Shown here piece after piece: positions 1 to 13,122 of a stretch of 64,000 bases of DNA (positions are counted from its first letter, which is position 1; each line of letters begins with the position of its first letter). Below the pieces are notes generated by a model. It made no database searches. It had not been told where the DNA came from and saw nothing but the letters and a program-made list of their open reading frames with translations. Source of the stretch: Symbiodinium kawagutii (Eukaryota; Sar; Dinophyceae; Suessiales; Symbiodiniaceae); the NCBI GenBank assembly GCA_009767595.1, contig VSDK01018732.1, positions 127,099 to 191,098 on the forward strand. The letters are read 5' to 3'. The position numbers and the translations under genes are program-made.

Positions 1-705
1 CAACTGAGGCAATATTGACTGGACTCGGACAATCTAGGGGGTTGCTTCGGTCTTGTCTGTTTACTGTTCATGGCAGTTGGAAGTTTTTCAGGCACAGACT
101 TCAGGTGATAGTTCAAAGTTTGATGTCACTGATGTTTGTATTTTGCATTATTTAATGATATTCGATTTGTGAATTGATTTCGTCAATCATTTCGTCACCG
201 TCGACCATCAGTGTTGTTTGGTACTGTCACTGTAGTGTAATTTATAATATATGTACTGGATGACTGTATGACTCACAGCTGACTCACAGCTTTATGGCTG
301 AATGACCCAGGCCCACTACACTGTATGACTCGCTGATTTTTTAGAAATTCAACACAATGTATTCCATTAAATTACATGTGTCGTGTGCACTGTACAATGC
401 AATATTAACAGCATTGGCAACAATATATAATATATTCTATATATCAATAATTTTTATTTCATGTGATAATCAATATCTGATGTGAGTTTTGCAATCAAGA
501 TTATAGTTTGTAATCATCATTCTCAGAGAATGAATCGTGTATTGTGTATCCGTATTTGTGCACAATGTATCATACAATCATATCATATCATACATGAATC
601 AATATCAACACGGACACGGCCTGATACATGAATCAGTCTGTTCATGGAAGTGGCTTCATTCTTTCCCTGGCCCATGGCCACTTTTTCATCTCTGGCTCTG
701 GCCAG
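1..705. other. AT-rich non-coding stretch
   Basis: The sequence is AT-rich with runs of ATAT, TCATATCAT and similar short words. I see no coding island and no inverted-repeat element. It is probably intron or upstream sequence of the plus-strand gene that follows. Confidence 0.5.
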
Positions 706-916
706 GGCGGATCCTTTCAGTGCTATGGACATCGATTTTCAAGAAGCTGGGGATGCAGATGAAGCGGCTTGCAACTCCTGTTGCAAGGTTTGTCATGGTA
801 CTCCGCAGACATCCTCCGGACTGCCTTCTGGCAGAGCATTGAAGATGATATCCCGCACTAAGTGTGAATTCTGTCATGGCGCACACCTTCTAAAGTATGG
901 CGAATTCACTTGGAAG
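706..916 (+). CDS. Exon 1 (visible): Cys-pair segment
   Basis: The acceptor is ...GGCCAG|GG. The frame reads AMDIDFQEAGDAD, then CKVCHGTP and KCEFCHGAHLLKYGEF, giving CxxC pairs that could bind zinc. A GC donor after TGGAAG at 916 leaves phase 0, which fits the next exon. All three plus frames are partly open here. This frame was chosen for the paired cysteines and the phase match. Confidence 0.45.
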
Positions 917-3900
917 GCTGGGTGACCATGCCCGGAAGGTTGTTGGGTAAGTCCAGTGCAGGTTTTGCTAAGTAGCTAGGTAGCAGCAATTGTGGGCAAC
1001 GAGACCCATGGCCCGTTGTCCATCTCTCCTGCACTTTGTTAATGCTGTGACCTGATGCCCATCCAAACTAACCGACAACCCGACAGAAGAAATCAATTAA
1101 TGAAACATCACCCGTAAGTGCTAAATCTAGCAAACATGTTTCATGTGCAAAATTAAAACTTCCCCTCCCAGCGTAGCCCCTACAAAATCCTCTTTGGTAT
1201 ACGGTATACGTCGTTACATCATGTTGTATGAATTTTGGTTGTGATGTTTGATGCAAGGTTTGTGCAGTTGAAATTATTTTCGGCAATCATGTGTGCATAT
1301 ACAGGCTACACAGGCAGCCATTTCATTTCATATTATAGTCAGTACAGCTCTTTCCGAAAATGAATAATCAAGACTTTTTGGAATTATGTGCATGGTCCGG
1401 TCCTGTATGGTCGTGGTCAATATTATAGTCAGCACGTAGTATGTTTATGTATGATCGAATACCCTATATTAGTCGAGTCATAATTAATTGATATAATTAA
1501 TATCATATACTAATTATGATTCTCATTTGATATGATATGATATGCAATGATATGATATGTTTTATTTGATTTATATGTATGTCTGTATATTACTTATGTG
1601 AATGTGACTGTGGCTATATGATGTGAGTGATTTATATATCATTGTATCATATTATATATCTAGTCTAGTCTATATATCCTCAATGAAATGTAGTATTACA
1701 ATACAGTACACAACTGCAACTGTGACTGCAACAATATTGATGACTTACTTAACAAATATGATATGTTGTGATGTGTTTGAACCAATTTTATTTCAGATTT
1801 TGATCTTACCATGTCATGATACTATAAATTTTCTAAACATTAGCAATTTATGTACTTACAATATACTTTTTATAGCCTGCCTGCCAACATATTCTGATAC
1901 TGCTTTAAACTGAAACCCTGGCAACGGTTACTTTGGGCTTCTGAAACCCGATGCTATCCCAAACCTATTTGTTCCGCTACCAACAGTTCCTGCCACAGGA
2001 AGTTGTGGAGAAGATCCTCAGAGGCGACATTGTGCTTGAGAAGTTCCTCACGGACCGGACCAAGCTTGTGGAAGTCCTCCGATCATCCGAACTGCCTCCC
2101 TATTGGTCTCCTGAGCCTTTGCGGCTACTTGTTCACATTGGCTGGGCAACGGGTTGAGGTTTCCCCAAGTATGCGAAACTAGGACCATGGCACCCACAAT
2201 GGGCACGGTAAAAGTTATAGGCGGCGCAAGCTCCAGCATCCATCAGCATATACATACATACATTTTGAGTTTGGAGAGCTCCTTTGAGGCACAGAAGTCA
2301 CGCTTTGAGGATATGAAAATGATATGATTATCATTATATTAAAATTTTTACTATTATCAAATATGCTCTCAGAGTCTCAGATCATATCAAACACCGATGC
2401 CGATACTGATCATACCATGGAAGTTGTCTTCATAGTCACAATTTATTTCATGATTGATTGACCATTGATATCATCATTTCATCATTGATTGTAGCAATGT
2501 ATATTATATTCTTCAACAGTGCAGTAGAATGCAACACCTTACTGCGCAAAATCATACATAGCAAGTTTTCAATTTCAGTATGAACATACATCATACTGAC
2601 ATATTTAATTTTACCGTAACTGTTACTACAGGAATTCTAGATTATATTTACTGTAGACTATAGACTATAGATAATAGAAATGTCCGTTATGACAATTATT
2701 CCATTTGCTCTACTTGTTTAAATAAATCAAATTACTGTATGACTGTATATCATATCATCATATATCAGAGTCATATCAGATATCATCATTCATTATAATA
2801 AGGAGGTATTATTTTCATCTATATGTCTTCATTGATTGTCATTATCTAATTGCCTAACGCCTAATTACTACTACTACACTAGACTATGTTATTCATATTT
2901 CTAATACTAATTTTGATTGAACTAGTTGTATAGCCTAGACGTATAGCATAGCATAGCTGTATAGTCTAGTCTATATTAGTGTAGAGTCGTCAGTGCATAT
3001 CATAGATATAGTCTATATATCATATAGGCAGTACATGTGATTTTTGCAAAATGATTTGAAGATGAGACTGTAGACTTTTTTGCCTTTTACTTTTACATAT
3101 AACTTAGCTAGACTATAGATTTGTCTTTCACTTCATAACATTCAAAAACAACACCTGTTTGATATTCTATTGACACTTGCTATTCAACATGGATAATATA
3201 ACCTGGATATCGATACCAAGTCTAGCCTGCTCGAGGTTGGTCCTCCAACAGAAGGAGATGCGGCGTGTCTTGAAGCAGCTTGGGTTTGAGCGCCTGTGGA
3301 CTAAAGAGGAGTATTGCAAAGCCCACAATGGCCGTTCTCCTGAAGATGATTCATTGAAGATGCAAAGCGTGACACTGCCTGATGGCTCCAAGAAGGAGAT
3401 GTGCAAGGCGTCTGTCTTGTGTGCATCAACGTACATCAATAATCAATTTGCTCTGCAGTTAGAGAACATTGGTTGCGAACAACATTGGATTTATGATGTT
3501 GAACTATCAGGTTAAGTGCCTGCATGACATACCGACATACTACGTGACAATGACAATACAATACCAGTGTTTTCTTCCGGTTCCAAATCGAAGAGAGAGT
3601 TGAGAAGCATGTGCGGCATTTGGTTTCTATGTCCAGATCCACATTATGCAGGGCTAGCCTAGCAGTTGATTTGATTCATGATTCATGATGATAATGCAAA
3701 ATGTAAATGCAACTACTACTATGTAAGACTATGTATCATTCGATCTTTTACCATTTACCGTTTACCGTTTTTCAAAAACAATTAATCAAATCATTCATAT
3801 CATGATGAGATCATATTATTACATATTTTATAATTTTTTTATTTATATTTATATCTATTTATTTTATTATTTGTTATTTATTATTTGTTATTGATGTTTC

Positions 3901-6900
3901 CTACTCCAGATCAATATTTATTCTAATTTATAGTTAGGTACTTAGGTACATTCATTCAAAGTATAGTATTAAGACTACGGCTAAGGCTATGACTATAATT
4001 CTATATTTATAATTAGATGATGGTGATGATATTACATATTATTATTCAGGATGTATGTCTTATTAGATGTTTTTGAATTAATGTTAGTTTCATTGACATG
4101 TGCGATTCTGTACCATGTGCTTCAAAGTCCTTGGAAATGGTTGTTTGAACTTGAATTCCATTTTTGGTCCCCAATTGTTTGAGCAAGAGAACACCATTTC
4201 CGGTTTTCCATCCTCATGAACCTGTGTGGATGTGTGTCTCATGATCTGGTCCGTGTTCCTTGTATGATTTGGGAACTGCAGTCCCACGGTTTATTTTTGA
4301 TAATTTTGCTCATGGGCACTCATAACTCATGACTCATAACCAAATAGAATGCAACATCACATACGGATGACTGTTCAATGATCAATGATTTGAAGTGTAT
4401 CTGAAATGAACTCAAATGATTTGATATGCAATGGTGATATGAATACTGAATATGACCATCATAATCATATCATATCATATCATATCATATCATATCATAT
4501 CATATCATATCATATCATCATATCATATTGAATTGCATGAATTGTATGATTCATTTTCTATAGGCACAGACATAGACATAGACATAGACATTGACATAGA
4601 TGAATACGATATGAATATATAATAGTGCATATATCATATCATACACCGCCGATACCCCTGCTTTTGCCCATCAAAGCATGCAGCCATGCAGAACACATGT
4701 CACATGTCACATGTCACATATCATTTCTCAAATCACATATCACATATCAAATCATATCATTGCATATCATATTTCATGTTATATCTTATCATATCATATC
4801 ATTTCATTTCATATTATCATATCATATCGAATCATATCACTGATCACACCATTACGAAAACATGCACCATACATGCACTTACAGGGGAAACACAGATCCA
4901 CCCATGCGAACCTACAGGATTTGAATGTTCCTCATATCAAACATTCATTGATAATATACATGATTTGAAATAATGATTTGATATCATCATATTTATCATA
5001 TCATCATTTTCATATCATCATGTAATGCCATGGGCTATTTAATCTAATCAAAATACATAGACATTGACAAAGAAATAATATTCAAAGAACAAGAGTTTCT
5101 CAGTGCATGCATATCGTCATATCGTTTGTGAAACCAACGGTCCAAACCACAAGCCTCTTCTCTGGCAGACTTGGTGTGGACCACGAGACGTTTGGGACTC
5201 TCAAGTTGAACAACATGACCGAGTTGTTTTCCAACGCGTGCTTGACAACGGCATGGTCACGAATCATGGTTGCAAATCTCGCGGCATGGGCTGCTGCTGT
5301 TCGCTTTTGGAGTTTCATCCCTTGGATGGATCACTTGTTGTGTTGATAGGATCGTTTTACTAATTGTCAGTGTGATTCCTATGGCCCATGTCGATGATGG
5401 TGCTGTTGGCTTTATGGCACGCTCTGTGGTTGGGTGTGGTGTTTGATGCTCCTGGGTCCTGGTGATACAATCCTAGCTTTTTTTTAATGATGTTCAATGG
5501 TATATTTCTAGCCTACTAGAGAACTTGTAGCCTAGAGCCTTTACCTACATTTAGTAAAACACTGACAATGGCAATCGGTTCAATGATCATGCAAAGGAGG
5601 GACCAGTGGGAATGACCGAATAGAAAGGATGATGTGATTGGGATTATTTGATAGTGAGAGTGTGCAGTGATAGTGAAGGTGACAGTGATACAAATAGTTG
5701 ATAGTCGATAGTCATAGTCAGAGTCATAGTCATAGTCTATAGTCTATAGTCTTTAGGAATGGTTGTTAATAAAGAAATTCACCAAAGCAAAAACACCAAC
5801 AAAGCAAAAACACCAACAAAGGAAAAATACCGGAGAGAAACACCAGAAAACGGCCGCAGAGAAAAAACACCAGAACAAACACCAAAGAAAAGGCACCAAG
5901 TGGAAACACCAGAAGAGACAATATAGGCCAAAGAGAAAAAAACACAAGCAAAAACACCAGCAATGAAAAAAACAAAACACAGAACAAACCCCCCCACAAA
6001 AACAACACAAACAACTCTCTCTCTCTTTCTATGGTATCTGATTCTCGGAACTTACGCCACCTCTTTGTGCGGTCTCTGTCTCTGTGATATGATATGACAT
6101 GTGGTCCTAGGAGTCCTATGAGAGTCCCCCTATGGAGATTATAAGTTGTACGGTAATGACATTGGTATAGCTTATAGACTATATTTTATATTTGATATGT
6201 TATATGATAAGATTGATAGTTTTCTAAATTATAGTGAAAACTAAATAAATTGTTTTATACGATATAAGATAAGTAAGTTAACATATAACTTAACAACATA
6301 CCGTATACCATATCATATCACATATTTATAATGTGTGTAGTTAAGTTATTATTTTATCACACTACTTATTACATATTCTATGAATCGGAGTCTATGTCTA
6401 TGTCTATGGTCGATGATGATGTTTTATATGGATTTGTGAAATGATATGGAAACATAAAGTCAGTAATGGTTTCATGAATGATTCAGTACACTTATCATTA
6501 ATTACACTTTCTACAGTGTTACTCAAAGATTAAGTTAGATTAGATTCAAGTACTATCATAATTCAAAGTTGAGCTCAACACACACGTTTTTCGAGATATT
6601 AGGCAAGGTTATGATTCATGATTAGGGTCTATAGGCCCTATTAGCCTATTATTTCATGTTCTTCCAGCAGCTGCTCGCGTGTCCAAGCTGAGGATCACCC
6701 CAGATCAGCAAATGGCAAGGTATGCTTCCAGGACAAAGGTTGTCATTACAGACCCGATGGCGGAGGTTGCCAAAGATGTCCCGGATGACAAGGTGCCATT
6801 GTCTGCCTTCCACCAGAACTTGCCAACTGGTGCCAGCACTCCTTTGCCGAGTTCAGCTGCTTCCATCATCCCTCCTGTTGCTGGGTCTGTTCATCCAGGA

Positions 6901-9900
6901 GTTGCTGACCCTACTGCTCCCAGCACAATTTCTGAGAATGATGAACTGGAAGCAGAGCTCGAAGCCCAAATGCTGGGATTGCCCGGGTCAGAACAAGACC
7001 CTGCGAAGAAACGGAAACAAGACCAAGCCAACGGAAATCGTGCCAAGAAGAGACGATCGAAGGAGGAGATGGTTCAAGAGGAAGTTGACAAACTTTCTAC
7101 TGAAATGGCTCAGATCATGGCATCTGTGGCTGAGTGGCCAAAGAAACCTTCAGGCTATGACATGGGCAAACTCGACAGGGCTTTGGCCAACAAGCTGAAG
7201 ATGACCAAAGAAGCAGGCATTTTCGAACAGGTCCAACGCCTGGAACAATGGATCCTAGAGGTTCGGCTGCTTCGGGAATGCATGTCAACAGCCTCGAAGT
7301 ACCTGCCCAACAAGGGCCTTCCAGCAAAGAAGCACTTTGAAGTTTTCCACCAGGCCTTTGAAAAGGCCAACGCAGAAGTGCCGAGATTGGTGTCGCTCTT
7401 CCCAGTGGAAGTTCAGCAACACTTCAACGAAGCTGCTTTCTTGAAGGATGTGGAGGCGGTCCCAATCGACTGGGTGCAGGTCTCTGCACACTTTGCCAGG
7501 GAGCGTTTGGCCAAGATGTACGAATCTGACGAGACTTTGGAGAAGCAGACCGTCTACATGATTGAGAAGGTGATGCTTACGATCTTGGATTCTGAGGAGC
7601 ACGACCTGGACGGTGTGAGGCAAGTCTTGGTTTCCACTTGTGAAAAGATTATGGCAAAAGATCCACCTGACATGTTGTCAGCGAAGCTGCCGGTCTTGAT
7701 TCAGCTGTGCACTTTGGATTCCCGAGGGGCAGCCACTTTGGATGGAATCATCAACTTAGTGCACGACCAAGCAGAGAGCCCTGTTGTGCGTGTCTTCATG
7801 GCTTCTTCCAAAGGAAGGGAAATGGTGACTTTGGCTGAGGCGCGAAACAAGAACATGCAGGACAAGGCTACGGCGCTGAACACCATCATGGGCCTCAAGG
7901 ACTGCAACCAGCACTTCACTCATACCAAGTCATGTCATTTCAGATCATTAGTTTTTACAGAGTATTCATATCATAAATCATCAATTAAATCATAAATCAT
8001 ATCTAGTCTATTGTCTATTCTATTCGACAACGGCTCCAATTTAAACAATTTTCATAGACCAGTCCAGGTTCAGGTGAAAAACTTCCTGTTCAATAAATCA
8101 AATTCATATTACGCATAAATGTGAATTAAATTTCAAAAATATGATATGATATATGATATATATAATATATAATTTATATTTTATATACATACAATACACA
8201 TATTTATATTTGATGATATTGAATGATATTTGGTATATGATGTAAATGATGAATAAATGATATATCATATATCAATGATACTTTGAAATGTGATATCATC
8301 AGTCATGTCATCATGCAATTTATTTTATTTGTAGATCAGTATGCAATAGTAATACTGTGTTGACATCCAAATCCAAATCCAATTTCTGGACAATTGCAGT
8401 AGGCAGTAGGTAGATTCACAGCAGAGATGCGAAAGAAGAAGAGACGCCAAGAGATCTTTTTGCCAATAGTTTGGATTCGTTCATTTTTGAAATGGCAATG
8501 GAAGCAGGTGCTCTTACCATGACTGTCAAACTGTACCATTTACTATAATTCATTCATCATTCATCATCCAATTTATGTTTGCTGACTTCAGACTTAAGAC
8601 TTCGAAAGAGTCATAATTAATTATAATTCAAACGTCTCATTATTAGAATCATATCAGCAACATTTGAATCATTCACTTCATAAAAATGTTCATTTAAGGA
8701 CAGGGCTATAATATGAAATATGATTGACTTGTTTGTTTCAATTTTTAAATAGTAAAATATTTGAATTTAAATAAACACATTCATATACTCATATATCATA
8801 TATCATATATCATATATCTATTAATATGATTGACATTTGATATCATATCATTTCAAACAAGTTTCATTTAATAATTTAAGAATATATGAGTTATGAGTAA
8901 TGTAATGTGTTTGAAATGTGCCAAATTAATTTACAATCATCATCAAATGTCATGAGTCATGAGTATCAGCTGCCAACGCATCATTGCATCACAATCACAG
9001 CAAACTTTTCTTGGATGTGTAATCGTATTGCACACTGAATGACTCCACGACTGCAAAATAGATTCATATTTCATATTTCATATTTCATATATATGATGAT
9101 ATGAGATGATAATCCAATATGATTTTTTGATTTTAAGTTACTCAATGATATCATCATTAAATCATATCACGTTACAAGTTCCATGATCGACTGGACTAGA
9201 CGATTCAGCACTGGTTTGATCACATGAAATTAAAGTATAAAGCGCAAAGTAAAATCAAGTAAATTACGAAGCTACAAAGAGAGAGGGAGAGAGATGGACA
9301 AGCGTGCGTGCCCACTGTGAATTCTGCATTGTTTTTTGTCATATCAAATATTTTTTTAACATGAATCATGAATCTGAATCATATTTCTACGTTTATTTTT
9401 ACATTTTAATATAGTACAGTACAGTATATTATCAATCATATATCATATCATGTATCATGTATCATTTTTAATTTAGATCATACCTAATTTCATGTATTCA
9501 TCATTCGCATAACGTACTTAGTAACTTAAAAACTGATAAACACTCCTATGCCTATGAGTGAGTCATATGAACCGTATACCGTACCCTATGCACCCTATGC
9601 AGCCTATGCACACTATACAATGAGTGTTTTTGGATGTTTTGCCTGACAGGACAAGATGACTGCCCTGAAGTCTTCTGATGAGTACAGTTTGTTCACGGAG
9701 ACGGAGCCTACTCTTGACGACGAAGCCATTGAGAAAGTTCACTCGATCTACCTGCCCGCTTTGGTAGATATTTGCTTGGGTTTGTCCGGAGCAGTGGGTT
9801 CTGAGGAAGTTTTGCAAACGCAGCCTGCGAAGGAAGCCATGGTGTTGTTGGAGTCCATTTGGGTTCCCTTTGCTGACTTGGTGTGTCGTTTGGCAATCAC

Positions 9901-12900
9901 CGATCTGAATTCTTGCAGCAAGCAGGTTGTTGAAAAGGATGCCATCGACACGCGAGAACCACCGTGGACACTGATTGTGGGAAAGGTGATTGATCTCATG
10001 CGCAGCTGTGCCGAAGCTCAGGCCGTTCATGGAATTTGCAACGCTGCTGGGCGGATTGGATGCTTGAATGCGAGAAATTCCAGCGACAAGATCAAGGTCC
10101 ACAGCAGCTTTGCAACTTGGGCTGCACTTGAGCAAGTGGATGCACTGCACTAGATTACTAGATAACCCAGAAACTTTTCTGTAAATGACCTTGAACAAAT
10201 GATTATGATAGACAAACATGAATGATATGATATGATAATATGACATGACATGATATGATATGATATTTTTTTTGAAATGATTTGATATGATCAATGATAT
10301 GATATATTTCCTTTTTTTGAAATGATATGATATAAAATGATGATTGATATGATATGATATGATATATTTAAATTATACTATGATGCTGGTATGATCGGTA
10401 GACGGTACGGTATGATGATTGAAATGTTTGGGTGCAATGAATGATTTAAAATGAAATGAACGGTATGATTCTATGATACGTTATCATGTTGTTTATTTTA
10501 AGTAACGATATGATATGATAATTAAAATGATTGATATGAATTGATGCAGCGTGAATTTTGAGACCAATTGTTAGCATTTGAAACAGGATTTAACGCTTTG
10601 TGTATGACATCTTACTAACAGGGAACCGGAAATCATCTTGAACATTCTGGTTCGGTTCAGGGTTGTCACTTGGGATTTTGATGCATGCATGTCTATGAGT
10701 CTATGGCCTATGGCTCTATGACCGTCCACATCTAATGTTCATCTAATATCTACACACGATGCCCAGTCACGCTTGTTCAAACCAAGTTCTGTTCAGTTAT
10801 GTGTCGGCGATTTCCTTTCCCAGGTCACGTTCTTGCAAGTGCTCGGGGAGATGCTCCATTCATGTGGCTGCAACGGGTCATCCTTTGATAGCTGGCAGAC
10901 CGACAACTTTGTGGCAACAGTCAGCAATGCCACTTCAGCGGAAGGCCTGGCGATTTGCAAGTCCATTGAATCATTTTGCTCTCAGATGTCAGATTTGCCA
11001 CAGGGTTTCCAGGGGCAAGTTTCCAAGTTCATGGACGAGGAGTGCTCTGCTTTGATGAAGCTTTGCTCCGGGCTGATGGAGACGACTTTGCCCAGCGTGT
11101 TCGACAAGCTGGAGGAGCAGTTCTACATGCAGAGTTTGGCAGAGCAGCCCTGGTTCAAAAACCAGACTTCGGAGTTCATGCCAGCTCCGCAGAATGTGGA
11201 CTCCGACTTTTGGGAGCGCTGTGTCACGTGTCCTTTGCCTCAATTTGGTTGCCTGCAAAACCTGAGCAAATGCTTAGCACAGGCTGGCAATGACAGCAAG
11301 GAGATTCGCGTGCAGCAGCATTGCACAATGGCCTGGCAGAAGGCAATCCTGATGAGGGCTATTAGCAGTTTCCTCTTTGCTTCCGCGACCAACAATTTGG
11401 CTTCTGATCCGACAGTGGGGAACTTGGCAGCCCATTTGCCAAGCCTGGTGGGCCCTGTGAAGGACATGGCTGCAGCGTTGTCCGCCTTGTCGAAGGACAG
11501 CGCCCTTCCCAGCTACAAGACCTACATTGGCCAGTCAGTGGTTCCTGTTGTGGCTGATCACATCCTTCAGCATTTGGGTTCTGCTATTTCGAAGGCTGGA
11601 GGGGGACAACTTTCATTTCTTGTTCAATGCTTCAGTTCCTCTATGTTTAGGAAGGGTGATTTTCCTACCAATACCCGCTCAAGAATATGATATGATATGA
11701 GATGAGATGAGATGAGATATGAATGATATGATAAATGATATGATATGTATTGATATGATAGTGATATCATACCTCGATTTGATATGCAATGTTATGTTAT
11801 CTGTTGTTTGATCTGAGATGATCTGATTTGACCTAACATGCTTTGGTATAAAAATGATTTGATATGGTTGCCAGTTTTTTGGGGCTTACAGTCTTCCAGT
11901 CTTTCAGTGCATGACATGTCGATGATAAAATTAATTATATACATTATTGATGATCTACATTCAGTCAGTACTTTTTACGATTCATCCTGTTTAGGGATGA
12001 ACTATGGAATCTCAAATCCCGTAGAATCGTACCATCGTAGCACATTAAAAGTGCCCTTTCCTGAGATATTAATTCTAATAACCGATGTAGCCAGGGCCAA
12101 TGCCATAGTTTTGGAAATGATGAGGAGAAATGGCAACTGGCAACTACTTCATCTTAATCATAACTTATGATTGAGAATTTGCTGATTGATATAATCCTTG
12201 TTTCTTCTCGCTAGAACTGAACATCATACATTACACACGACTCATACACATACAGTAATCACTAGACATCATTCATCACACATCATACAAGAAATTCAGA
12301 AAGTCTAATGAGTGACTAAGAATGATGTACAGCGGACAGCGGGCAGTGTCAAGTCAATGCAGTACAGGACGGAGACGGTAACACATTAACATAGTTGAGT
12401 AAATCTAAGCAATGTAAATATTATAAAACTAGACTGGACTTTACAATTATATATGATTTATCATATTTTGTCATTTTATCATTTTACAATTTACAATTTA
12501 TATAAATATCAAATATTTGATACCTTAGATCTTAATGTAATGACTAGTAACTAAAGACTAGCTAACGGCCAATGACCCAATTGATGTCTCACAATGGTTT
12601 CAAGTTTCAAGTCGAAAGTCATAAGCTGTTTCAAAAGTTGTTTAGCCCTAGTTTAGCCCAAGCTGCGCAGAGTCATAGTCAAACAAATCCAGAGTATTTA
12701 TCAATGGTTCACTTTCAAATGTTTTTTTTGGCTGCCCCAGAAACTGCTTGACAGAACTTTAACTTTGTTGGAGGGGTGTCAGTTTTTGAACAAACTCTTG
12801 GGAGGCCAATGAAAGCATCCCCGATTCGTATGAAAATTGGCTGGTGACACGCAACCTGCCAAAGATCAAGAACACTTTGCTGGCGAAGGAGGTGCACACT

Positions 12901-13122
12901 GCTGTGTGCGGGGAGCTTGAGAGTATCAGCTGCTGCTTTCAAGCCATTGAAGTCATGCTGGCTGATTTTTCGGGTTTGGCCATTCTCCCTGCGCATGCCG
13001 TGGCCAAGATGAAGGCCATTCAAGGCCAGTTGAAGCAGATCCGAGTCTATTCAGTTACCATTCATGGTCTGAATATCATCGTCAACAGGATGCCCAATCG
13101 CCAGCCCCGTGAGAAGTCGGCT
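706..13122 (+). CDS. Multi-exon gene, large protein of unknown function
   Basis: Eight exons can be read with matching codon phase: 706-916, 1987-2145, 3252-3430, 5168-5311, 6668-7899, 9650-10135, 10824-11594 and 12805 to about 13122. Acceptors are mostly AG|G. Donors are GC (after 916, 2145 and 11594), GT (after 3430, 5311 and 10135) and GA (after 7899). The product starts with a Cys-rich segment (CKVC and CEFCHG pairs, a possible zinc-binding knuckle). Helical sequence follows, then a basic, nuclear-signal-like patch (KKRKQ and RAKKRR, near 7010-7055), then a long alpha-helical region. I do not recognise the family. The 5' start is not located because the first visible exon lacks a clear initiator, and the 3' end is uncertain. 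Introns are AT-rich and repeat-filled. Confidence 0.62.
1987..2145 (+). CDS. Exon 2
   Basis: The acceptor is CAACAG at 1986, or CCACAG|G at 1998; both keep the frame. It reads FLPQEVVEKILRG, then VLEKFLTDRTKLVEVLRSS and LRLLVHIGW. A GC donor (GGCTGG|GCAACG) gives phase 0 and joins in frame to exon 3. An in-frame TGA lies just beyond the donor. Confidence 0.6.
3252..3430 (+). CDS. Exon 3
   Basis: The acceptor is CCAACAG. It reads KEMRRVLKQLGFERLW, then KEEYCKAHNGRSPEDD and QSVTLPDGSKKEMCKAS. The GT donor (GCATCAAC|GTACAT) leaves two bases, completed exactly by the first base of the exon at 5168. Confidence 0.7.
4464..4528. repeat. (ATCAT)n-like microsatellite in intron
   Basis: A near-perfect run alternates ATCAT units. 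It is the longest clean example of the GATAT/ATCAT words that fill the introns of the plus-strand gene. Confidence 0.9.
5168..5311 (+). CDS. Exon 4
   Basis: The acceptor is CTGGCAG. Joined to exon 3 it reads CASTLGVDHETFGTLKLNN, then MTELFSNACLTTAWSR and VANLAAWAAAVRFW. The likely GT donor after TTTTGGA leaves one base, and the next exon supplies two. Confidence 0.7.
5763..6020. repeat. A-rich imperfect tandem repeat (AAACACCA...)
   Basis: Imperfect repeats of AAAACACCAGAAAA-type words give a strongly purine-skewed plus strand. Long open frames on both strands here (Lys/His-rich on plus, Phe/Cys-rich on minus) are compositional artefacts. Confidence 0.8.
6668..7899 (+). CDS. Exon 5: long exon, basic patch and helical region
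   Basis: At about 1.23 kb (roughly 410 codons) this is far longer than any other exon here. The acceptor is CTTCCAG. A Pro/Ser/Ala-rich start with an acidic stretch leads to a basic patch (KKRKQ ... RAKKRR), a plausible nuclear localisation signal. A long predicted alpha-helical region follows, including LEQWILEVRLLRECM and FPVEVQQHFNEAAF. The exon ends NTIMGLK before a GA donor (CTCAAG|GACTGC) in phase 0. The initiator-like GTG at 6679 is internal to the exon and is not a start. Confidence 0.8.
7900..9649. other. Intron of the plus-strand gene, no gene seen
   Basis: AT-rich sequence with many ATATCATAT and GATATG words and runs of T. No GC-rich island or inverted-repeat element is visible. 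The other introns of this gene (917-1986, 2146-3251, 3431-5167, 5312-6667, 10136-10823 and 11595-12804) have the same character. Confidence 0.6.
9650..10135 (+). CDS. Exon 6
   Basis: The acceptor CTGACAG|G is followed by DKMTALKSSDEYSLFTET, then YLPALVDICLGLSGAVGSEE. The exon ends FATWAALEQ at a GT donor (GAGCAA|GTGGAT), phase 0. The minus-strand open frame covering the same bases is a shadow. Confidence 0.8.
10824..11594 (+). CDS. Exon 7
   Basis: The acceptor TTTCCCAG|G is in phase 0. It reads VTFLQVLGEMLHSCGCNG, later FMDEECSALMKLCSGLM and LGSAISK. It is a helical, Cys-sprinkled segment of about 257 codons. A GC donor (TCGAAG|GCTGGA) in phase 0 matches exon 8. Translation remains open for a further 95 bases, but that part reads like intron. 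Confidence 0.8.
12805..13122 (+). CDS. Exon 8 (last visible)
   Basis: The acceptor GGGAG|G is in phase 0. It reads ANESIPDSYENWLVTRNLPK, then LAKEVHTAVCGELESIS and IEVMLADFSGLAILPAHAV. The frame stays open to 13263, but the sequence loses protein character after about 13120 (REKSAMVREYLSYLN is the last convincing part). The exact end is therefore unknown. Confidence 0.65.

Noticed and set aside
4625..4973. Overlapping His/Ser/Ile-rich plus frames
   Set aside because: They translate CATATCATAT-type repeats; no codon bias or splice structure.
5753..6014. Phe/Cys-rich minus frames and Lys-rich plus frame
   Set aside because: Artefacts of the A-rich tandem repeat.
9563..10294. 243-codon minus-strand open frame
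   Set aside because: It is antisense to the well-supported plus exon at 9650-10135 and extends into repeat on both sides.
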